From assembly GCA_964502465.1 (NCBI GenBank), contig CAZCWX010000306.1, positions 1 to 12,049 on the forward strand: a stretch of 12,049 nt of DNA. The letters run 5' to 3'. The notes under the pieces were generated by a model. That model saw nothing but the letters and a program-made list of their open reading frames with translations. It had not been told where the DNA came from and searched no databases. Position 1 is the stretch's first letter; every line of letters begins with the position of its first letter. The translations under genes and the position numbers were made by a program. This DNA is from CAZCWX01 sp964502465 (lineage in GTDB: Bacteria; Desulfobacterota; Binatia; Bin18). Positions 7,123-12,049 of this stretch are shown piece by piece.

Positions 7123-8070
7123 CTACGCTCGCGGGTGGGCCTTGTCGTATACCTGCATTAAGCGGTCGAGATTGACGTGGGTGTATTTCTGGGTGGAGGA
7201 AAGGCTTGAGTGCCCTAAAAGTTCCTGGATAGCACGGAGGTCCGCTCCAGCATTGAGGAGGTGCGTCGCAAAGGTGTGACGGAGCGCGTGCGGACTGGTT
7301 TTGAGGGCGACCCCGCAGTCTTTGGCATACTGGGTGACGAGACGCGCGACACTCCGGGTAGTCAGCCGGCCACCGCGACAATTCAAGAAGACTGGGGTAG
7401 TGGAGGAATGAGAAGGCAAAAGGCTAGAGGTCCGTTGTTTTTTTGGCATCAATGCTGAGAGGTGCGCTCGATATCGCTCCAGGGCTGCAAGCGCCTGATG
7501 ACCGATTGGGACGATCCGTTCTTTCTCTCCTTTGCCTTTGACACGAACCACTGCCAAATTGGCGTCAATGTCACTCCAGTTGAGCCCCACCAATTCACTG
7601 ACCCTCAACCCACACGAGTACAGCACCTCGAGGATGGCTTGATCGCGCACTCCAGCCGGGGTGTCGGTTGGGGGAGTCTCAAGCAACCGAAACATGTCGT
7701 CGACGGGCAAATAAATAGGAAGCGGTTGGTCTTTTTTCGGTGAACCGATATGCAGAGTAGGATCGCGCTCGATAACCCCTTCACGCAGCAGGAAGCGAAA
7801 GAAACTTTTAATGGCAGAAAGCTTCCGACTGATTGAACTCTTCTTGTTGTGACGGTACAGCGTAGACAAGAAGGCCTGGATCACGTGAGGGTCAATCTGT
7901 CCAACTTCGACTGGAGAGGAGGGGATCCGTCCGGGGCGTTTTTCTATAAAGCTCAGAAATTGGAAGAGGTCGCTGAGATAGTTCCGTAGCGTGTGGGCAG
8001 AAACATTATTCTCGACCTGCAAAAAGGTCTTGTAGCGGTCAAGTAACATGTGTAGCGCAGGTACCGTCAT
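7123..8070 (-). CDS. xerC: Tyrosine recombinase XerC-like
   Basis: A site-specific tyrosine recombinase of the XerC/XerD family, expected to resolve chromosome dimers at dif during division. It is 315 residues, slightly longer than typical XerC (about 300). The N-terminal SAM-like core-binding domain covers about 5-95 (SAHTLRNYLSDL). The catalytic domain shows the full set of active-site residues: Arg156 (GLRVSEL), Lys180 (KGKG), His261 and Arg264 (HALRHTFATHLL), His287 (LLGHSS) and nucleophile Tyr296. An insertion of about 15 residues after position 205 (PKKQRTSSLLPS region) accounts for the extra length. The ribosome binding site before the ATG is weak (AAGG, close). Its position before hslV-hslU matches the Bacillus codV-clpQ-clpY order and favours a cellular Xer protein over a phage integrase. 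XerC versus XerD cannot be fixed from one copy. Confidence 0.9.
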   Translation of the reverse strand: MTVPALHMLLDRYKTFLQVENNVSAHTLRNYLSDLFQFLSFIEKRPGRIPSSPVEVGQIDPHVIQAFLSTLYRHNKKSSISRKLSAIKSFFRFLLREGVIERDPTLHIGSPKKDQPLPIYLPVDDMFRLLETPPTDTPAGVRDQAILEVLYSCGLRVSELVGLNWSDIDANLAVVRVKGKGEKERIVPIGHQALAALERYRAHLSALMPKKQRTSSLLPSHSSTTPVFLNCRGGRLTTRSVARLVTQYAKDCGVALKTSPHALRHTFATHLLNAGADLRAIQELLGHSSLSSTQKYTHVNLDRLMQVYDKAHPRA

Positions 8071-8175
8071 CGCCTTGAGAGAAAAAGTGTAGTAGTAATA
8101 CTATCAAGAAGCCTCCGGCGAAGGAAGTGCCCAGCAGGGCGAACAGGAACGCAGAGAGAAACCAACGGAGGGCAC

Positions 8176-8466
8176 ATGACCTGTCACCGTTGTCAAGGTG
8201 AGATCGCTGTGAAAGATCGGGTTGGAAGGCGTGACACTTGTCCTTGGTGTGAAGCCGATCTGCACTGTTGCCTCAACTGCGCATTCTACGACACGCATTA
8301 TGCTGATGCCTGCCGCGAGCCCAATGCTGAACCTGTTTCTGAGAAAGACCGTAGCAATTTTTGTGAGTTTTTCATCGTTCGTGAACTACAGCAACGGCAG
8401 CGCATCGTCACGACAACACCAGATGCTCGCGCTCAACTCGAAGCCCTGTTTAAAAAGAAATTATAA
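8176..8466 (+). CDS. Small Cys-rich zinc-ribbon-like protein of unknown function
   Basis: 96 residues with a probable metal site: CxxC at 3-6, CPWC at 22-25, a CCLNC cluster at 31-35, then Cys46 and Cys63 in an NFCEFF context. The first two pairs fit a zinc ribbon. The second half (HCCLNCAFYD, CREP, NFCEFF) resembles a widespread family of uncharacterised small bacterial proteins, recognised from general memory, not a search. No transmembrane segment or signal peptide; the C-terminus is charged (LFKKKL). GGAGGG at 8167-8172 is close to the ATG and supports the start. It is divergent from xerC, with 105 bp between, and 13 bp ahead of the lipoprotein gene. The function is unknown; metal binding is inferred from cysteine spacing. 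Confidence 0.85.
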   Translation: MTCHRCQGEIAVKDRVGRRDTCPWCEADLHCCLNCAFYDTHYADACREPNAEPVSEKDRSNFCEFFIVRELQQRQRIVTTTPDARAQLEALFKKKL

Positions 8467-8479
8467 CCGAGGTGCCTCT

Positions 8480-8893
8480 GTGACCGCAGGCCACTTTTTG
8501 CATTTTTGTGCTGTCATGTTCCTCTTGCTCGGACTGCCTGCTTGTCAGTCTGATCCTCGGAGCGCGCGTGGGGTGGCTGAAAGGTTCCTTGATACGCATT
8601 ATGTGCAGATCGATTTACTGGCGGCCAAGGCGGTGTGTACGGGACTGGCCCTCAGTCGGGTAGAAGATGAAATCCGCCTCACACGTGGAGCCCAGATCGA
8701 TGAACAGACTCGCCCGCCTCAGGTGCATTACCGATTGCTGGAAGAAAAAAACCGTGGAGAAAAAAGCGCCTCTCTGCTGTACGAAACGATCTTTTCAGTT
8801 GATGGAGCCGGGCAGTTTACCAAAAAGATCCTCCTCACGCTGCGCCAGAAAGGGGAAGGGTGGCGCGTAGCCAACTTCAAAGAGTTTGATTGA
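8480..8893 (+). CDS. Small predicted lipoprotein of unknown function
   Basis: From a GTG start, 137 residues. The N-terminus is hydrophobic and ends in LGLPAC (17-22), a plausible lipobox with Cys22 as the lipidated residue. The n-region lacks Lys/Arg, so the signal peptide is not textbook. GAGGTG at 8469-8474 lies 5 nt before the GTG. The ATG at 8516 would leave too short a signal sequence. The mature part starts with a short helix-like stretch (ARGVAERFLDTHY) and ends in beta-like segments with a final GWRVANFKEFD. This layout resembles NTF2-like lipoproteins, but that is only an impression. A longer open frame begins at 8222 inside the previous gene and is not credible. It is probably co-transcribed with the zinc-ribbon gene 13 bp upstream. 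Confidence 0.75.
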   Translation: MTAGHFLHFCAVMFLLLGLPACQSDPRSARGVAERFLDTHYVQIDLLAAKAVCTGLALSRVEDEIRLTRGAQIDEQTRPPQVHYRLLEEKNRGEKSASLLYETIFSVDGAGQFTKKILLTLRQKGEGWRVANFKEFD

Positions 8894-8921
8894 CCGCGGT
8901 GTGCAGACCTCCCGATGTGTG

Positions 8922-8951
8922 TTGACAGCAATGAGCCAAGCGGAGGAGAAT
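8922..8951 (+). promoter_or_regulatory. Candidate sigma70-type promoter before the dodecin pair
   Basis: A perfect TTGACA (8922-8927) is followed after 18 bp by GAGAAT (8946-8951, 4/6 to TATAAT), 71 bp before the first dodecin start. It lies in the 129-bp gap after the lipoprotein gene, where nothing else stands out. Confidence 0.35.
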
Positions 8952-9022
8952 GCAACCACAAAGGGACTGACGGACAACGGAGAGAAAACCACAACCATCT
9001 TCGAGAGAAAGGAGGCATGTGT

Positions 9023-9262
9023 ATGCAGGACAAGACCTATGTCATTACCGAGATTGTTGGTGTTTCTGACAGTTCGATTTCTCATGCTGTCTCGAACGCC
9101 ATTGCGCGGGCCAATCAGACGCTCAAAGCGTTAGACTGGTTCGAAATCAAAGAGGTGCGCGGTACAGTTGTGAATGGCAAGGTTGGCCAGTATCAAGTGA
9201 CCCTTGATGTTGGATTCCGCTACCTGACAGACGAAGAAATGCGGGCTTGGATTCAGGGATAA
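9023..9262 (+). CDS. Dodecin, first of a tandem pair, with extended C-terminus
   Basis: Dodecins are about 70-residue proteins that assemble into hollow dodecamers binding flavins (FMN, riboflavin or lumichrome), buffering free flavin in the cytosol; some bind CoA. The 79 residues show the family signature: KTYVITEIVGVS, the helix AVSNAIARANQTLK, LDWFEIKEVRG with Trp39 as the expected flavin-stacking residue, and the closing beta strand QYQVTLDVGFRY. A tail of about 13 residues after FRY (LTDEEMRAWIQG) goes beyond the usual end and is absent from the second copy. GGAGG at 9011-9015 sits 7 nt before the ATG at 9023; an ATG at 9017 is too close to it. Confidence 0.93.
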   Translation: MQDKTYVITEIVGVSDSSISHAVSNAIARANQTLKALDWFEIKEVRGTVVNGKVGQYQVTLDVGFRYLTDEEMRAWIQG

Positions 9263-9307
9263 GGCAGAGCGCACATCAAGGTCTCAGACTCATGGAGGGA
9301 AACAACT

Positions 9308-9517
9308 ATGTCAGATAAAACCTACAAGCTTATCGAACTCGTTGGTGTATCGACCACGTCAATGGAAGACGCGATTCAAAACGCGATTGCGCGCGCCAAT
9401 CAGACACTCAAAAACCTGGATTGGTTTGAGGTTGTTGAGGCGCGCGGATTGATCCAGGAAGGAAAAGTGAGTCAGTTTCAGGTAAAGCTCAAGGTTGGGT
9501 TCCGGCTGATGTCGTAG
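9308..9517 (+). CDS. Dodecin, second of a tandem pair
   Basis: 69 residues, the standard dodecin length, about 64% identical to the first copy over 66 aligned positions. The IARANQTLK helix, LDWFEVVEARG with Trp39, and the final VGFR strand are conserved; surface positions differ (e.g. 19-24 and 59-62). GGAGGGA at 9294-9300 lies 7 nt before the ATG. The gap between the two dodecins is 45 bp with no obvious promoter, so they are probably one transcript. The last 29 bp overlap the 3' end of the opposite-strand glucan phosphorylase gene. Confidence 0.93.
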   Translation: MSDKTYKLIELVGVSTTSMEDAIQNAIARANQTLKNLDWFEVVEARGLIQEGKVSQFQVKLKVGFRLMS

Positions 9518-11678
9518 GCACCACCGTAGCCTCCTGCGCGGCTGGCACATAAAACCGTTCGACATACTCCTTGACCATACGACGAGCAGAAAAGAGTGGG
9601 GTAATCGAACCGATGGCTTCCTTGACCACGCGCATCCAGCCGCGCGGAACCCCATCAGAATCGCGTTGGTAATAAAGGGGCACGATCTCGTTTTCCAACA
9701 GTTGATAGAGCGAGGTTGCTTCAATAACATCACGCCTGCCCTCTTCGACGCTCGAGTCGGTGCTGTTGATTGTCCAACCATTCCCGCCGTTATACCCTTC
9801 GCACCACCAACCGTCGGCTATGCTTAAATTTAACGCTCCGTTCAGTGAGGCCTTTTGCCCACTCGTGCCGCTGGCTTCGAGCGGAGGAATGGGATTATTC
9901 AGCCAGATGTCGACCCCTTGAACGAGGAACTTGGCGACATGCATATCATAGTCCTCGACAAAGGCGATTTGCCCAGCCAGATCGTGTTCCTTTGCCAGAG
10001 CGTACACCTGATGGATCAAATGTTTCCCAGGCTCATCGGCTGGGTGCGCCTTGCCAGCAAAGATGATCTGCACTGGCCGCCAGCGATCTTGCAGAATGGT
10101 CTTGAGGCGGGTGAGGTCTTGGAGGAGCAAAGCCGCACGTTTGTACGTGGCAAACCGTCGGGCAAAGCCGATAGTCAGGGCATCAGGATCGAGTAACGCT
10201 CCAGATGCCAACACCTGCACGGAGTCGCGCTGTTCATCACGCCATAAATGCCGTGCCCGTTCGCGGATGAAGCTCAGCAGTTTGTACTTTAGCCGCACAT
10301 GCACCCACCACAATTCTTCGTCTGGCATGTCATAGACTCGCTGCCAGAGAATCGGACTGTCATGATGTTTGCCCCAGGCTGGTCCTAAATATTTATTGTA
10401 AAGACGATTGAGTTCTGGGGCGACCCATGTCGGGATGTGTACGCCGTTGGTGATCGCGGAAATCGGGACTTGTTCTACTGGCGTGTTGGGCCAGAGACGC
10501 TGCCACATACGACGGGAGACTGCTCCGTGAGCCTTGCTCACCCCATTGCGCCATCCGGCAAGCTGCAAAGCGAGCACGGTCATGTGAAACATCTCGCCCC
10601 ACGATTCTCGATGGTATCCAAGGCCAAGGAATTGATCCCGATCAAGGCCCAATTGACTCCAATAATTATGCAGATGCTTCTCAACCAAATCGAAAGGAAA
10701 AGCGTCGTGCCCTGCAGCGACAGGGGTGTGGGTGGTGAAGACGGTCGAGCGTTGCACTGCGGCTACCGCCTCAGGAAATCGCATACCCGTGACTACGAGT
10801 TCGCGCAATCGCTCGATCAACACAAAAGCGGCGTGCCCTTCGTTGAGATGCCAAATTTGTGGCGAGATGCCTAAGGCACGCAGCACCCGGACTCCTCCAA
10901 TCCCCAGGAGAATTTCCTGTAACATCCGCGTTTCCTGATTCCCTCCATAGAGTCGGGCTGAGAGTTCGCGGTCCCACGGCGCGTTTTCTTCAACGTCGGT
11001 ATCCATCAGATACAGCGCGACTCGGCCCACCCGCACGTGCCAAACGGTGACATAGATAGTTCTCGCATCGATCGGCACGGCAACCAGACAACGCTTGCCT
11101 TCGGGCGTCAGAGCCGGCACGAGCGGCGCTTCGGCCGGGTCAAGATACTCATACACGGCTTCCTGGCGGCCATCCAACGACAGACGTTGATGGAAATACC
11201 CCAGAGGATACATAAACCCAACCCCAACCAGCGGGATGCCTAAATCACTCGCTTCCTTACAATGATCCCCAGCTAAAATTCCCAGACCTCCACCATAGAT
11301 AGGAAGCGAACTATGAATGCCGAATTCAGCTGAGAAATACGCGATTGTTACCTCTGAGAGGTCTGGGTTGGTGCTGGTAAACCAGGTGTCCTGCGCGGTC
11401 ATAGCAGCGTCGAACACCATCAGAACGGAATCGTAACGACGCAGAAATGACGGATCTTGGGCCAGTATATGGAGGCGCGCAGTCTGCACCTCACGGAGGA
11501 GTTTCACCGGATTATGGTGTGTCAAATCCCACAGCGCCCGATCGATCAAGGCGAAAAGCTCTCTGGCCTCTGGCTGCCAACTCCACCAGAGGTTATAAGC
11601 AAGTTCAGTTAAGCGGCTAATACGTGGCGGTAATGAGATAGTTGTCAGATTCATGAACAGTTTTTCTTCTTTACTCAT
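9489..11678 (-). CDS. glgP: Alpha-glucan (glycogen/maltodextrin) phosphorylase, GT35 family
   Basis: Releases glucose 1-phosphate from alpha-1,4-glucans using pyridoxal phosphate. It belongs to the shorter bacterial/archaeal GT35 type with an N-terminal DUF3417 domain (LPPRISRLTELAYNLWWSW and following, about residues 16-120). About 729 residues from the chosen start. Conserved parts seen: GGGLGILAGDHCKEASDLG, the ITNGVHIPTW stretch, FAGKAHPAD and the PLP-binding region EASGTSGQKASLNGAL, with the cofactor lysine at about 609. Starts at 11696, 11678 and 11654 are all in frame and none has a strong ribosome binding site, so the N-terminus is uncertain by up to 14 residues. No other glycogen gene is adjacent. 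The C-terminal tail (EATVVPTTSAGTQP) is encoded mostly in the region antisense to the dodecin end. Confidence 0.93.
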   Translation of the reverse strand: MSKEEKLFMNLTTISLPPRISRLTELAYNLWWSWQPEARELFALIDRALWDLTHHNPVKLLREVQTARLHILAQDPSFLRRYDSVLMVFDAAMTAQDTWFTSTNPDLSEVTIAYFSAEFGIHSSLPIYGGGLGILAGDHCKEASDLGIPLVGVGFMYPLGYFHQRLSLDGRQEAVYEYLDPAEAPLVPALTPEGKRCLVAVPIDARTIYVTVWHVRVGRVALYLMDTDVEENAPWDRELSARLYGGNQETRMLQEILLGIGGVRVLRALGISPQIWHLNEGHAAFVLIERLRELVVTGMRFPEAVAAVQRSTVFTTHTPVAAGHDAFPFDLVEKHLHNYWSQLGLDRDQFLGLGYHRESWGEMFHMTVLALQLAGWRNGVSKAHGAVSRRMWQRLWPNTPVEQVPISAITNGVHIPTWVAPELNRLYNKYLGPAWGKHHDSPILWQRVYDMPDEELWWVHVRLKYKLLSFIRERARHLWRDEQRDSVQVLASGALLDPDALTIGFARRFATYKRAALLLQDLTRLKTILQDRWRPVQIIFAGKAHPADEPGKHLIHQVYALAKEHDLAGQIAFVEDYDMHVAKFLVQGVDIWLNNPIPPLEASGTSGQKASLNGALNLSIADGWWCEGYNGGNGWTINSTDSSVEEGRRDVIEATSLYQLLENEIVPLYYQRDSDGVPRGWMRVVKEAIGSITPLFSARRMVKEYVERFYVPAAQEATVVPTTSAGTQP

Positions 11679-11929
11679 AATAATAGCATATCCCATACGA
11701 GAAGGGCGGCTCTGCGAAGAGCTAAGAGACCTTTTTTCTTGCGATATGGCAAGTGGTTATATAACTGAGCCCTCACGGTATTTCTACAAAAGGGCTGAGA
11801 GCAGCAGAACCGGTCTTCCTCTGTCTACGCTGGAGACGTGCGTGCATAATCCGGGCTAGACGCTTCTCTCGTCCCTCGCTAAGCTTGTTGCGCTACAAGC
11901 ACATCCTTAAACAATAGGGGAGGTGAACG

Positions 11930-12049
11930 ATGTCACTACATATCGGCGATGAAGCGCCTGATTTTACTGTGGAGACGACGCAAGGAACGATCCGCTTCCA
12001 TGAATGGATCGGGGACGGGTGGGCTATTCTGTTCTCGCACCCAAAAGAT
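11930..12049 (+). CDS. Peroxiredoxin, probably 1-Cys (Prx6) type, 3' truncated by the window edge
   Basis: Forty codons are visible, reading MSLHIGDEAPDFTVETTQG and ending WAILFSHPKD. This is the N-terminus of an AhpC/TSA-type thioredoxin-fold peroxidase that reduces peroxides through a peroxidatic cysteine. The SHPKD wording suits the Prx6 subgroup, in which the FTPVCTTE active-site segment comes next; here it lies just past the edge, so the catalytic Cys is not seen. GGGGAGGTG (11917-11925) precedes the ATG by 4 nt and supports the start. The gene is divergent from the glucan phosphorylase. The shared 251-bp upstream region holds an AT-rich stretch near 11755-11765 but no promoter I can call with confidence. 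Confidence 0.9.
   Translation, partial: MSLHIGDEAPDFTVETTQGTIRFHEWIGDGWAILFSHPKD

Noticed and set aside
7123..8070. XerC-like recombinase as an integrase of a mobile element
   Set aside because: It lies in a conserved order with hslVU, and no attachment-site repeats, cargo or phage genes are seen.
8090..8103. TAGTA-GTAA-TACTA palindrome between xerC and the zinc-ribbon gene
   Set aside because: Too short and AT-rich to distinguish from chance; no promoter elements at proper spacing were found around it.
8222..8479. Long open frame running into the lipoprotein gene
   Set aside because: It overlaps the zinc-ribbon gene in another frame, and the GTG at 8480 with a ribosome binding site and signal-like sequence explains the gene better.
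10437..10874. Plus-strand open frames inside the phosphorylase gene
   Set aside because: They are antisense to a well-conserved gene, have no family resemblance and no convincing ribosome binding sites.
11709..11740. GCTCT-GCGA-AGAGC hairpin followed by a T-run, a possible plus-strand terminator
   Set aside because: The T-run starts 9 nt after a 5-bp stem, and no plus-strand gene ends there. It is not a canonical terminator.

Overview
The window is bacterial chromosomal DNA with dense, mostly well-recognised housekeeping and metabolic genes. Shine-Dalgarno sites, GTG starts, a predicted lipoprotein, an HslUV protease and a CorC-type membrane protein suggest a Gram-negative-like bacterium. 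The gene mix and the 7- and 9-bp-period intergenic repeats would fit an uncultivated lineage near the old 'Deltaproteobacteria' (e.g. Desulfobacterota/Binatota or similar), but this is a guess: no rRNA or other lineage marker is present.

Left part, plus strand (1-4948): a CorC/HlyC-type DUF21-CBS protein cut by the left window edge, then a three-gene 2-oxoacid/acetoin dehydrogenase operon: E1 alpha (1420), E1 beta (2581) and a lipoyl-PSBD-acyltransferase E2 (GTG start at 3707). No E3 (lipoamide dehydrogenase) is present. Both internal operon junctions carry imperfect inverted repeats built from 9-bp units (consensus about TTGRGTCYA). The second junction also has three TCAGCNN heptads.

Middle, minus strand (5061-8070): xerC - hslV - hslU, read right to left, a gene order known from the Bacillus codV-clpQ-clpY locus. 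This cluster converges on the dehydrogenase operon. The xerC-hslV gap holds another inverted repeat, made of 7-bp GCGGAAT units with a perfect 12-bp inverted match.

Right part, plus strand (8176-9517): a small Cys-rich zinc-ribbon-like protein, a small predicted lipoprotein of unknown function, and two tandem dodecin genes about 64% identical. The second dodecin overlaps tail to tail by 29 bp with a minus-strand alpha-glucan phosphorylase (9489-11678). Divergent from the phosphorylase, a peroxiredoxin gene starts at 11930 and runs off the right edge.

I found no IS element, CRISPR array, tRNA, rRNA, prophage or defence system. The least explained signals are the three intergenic inverted-repeat elements with short-unit periodicity and the tandem dodecins.
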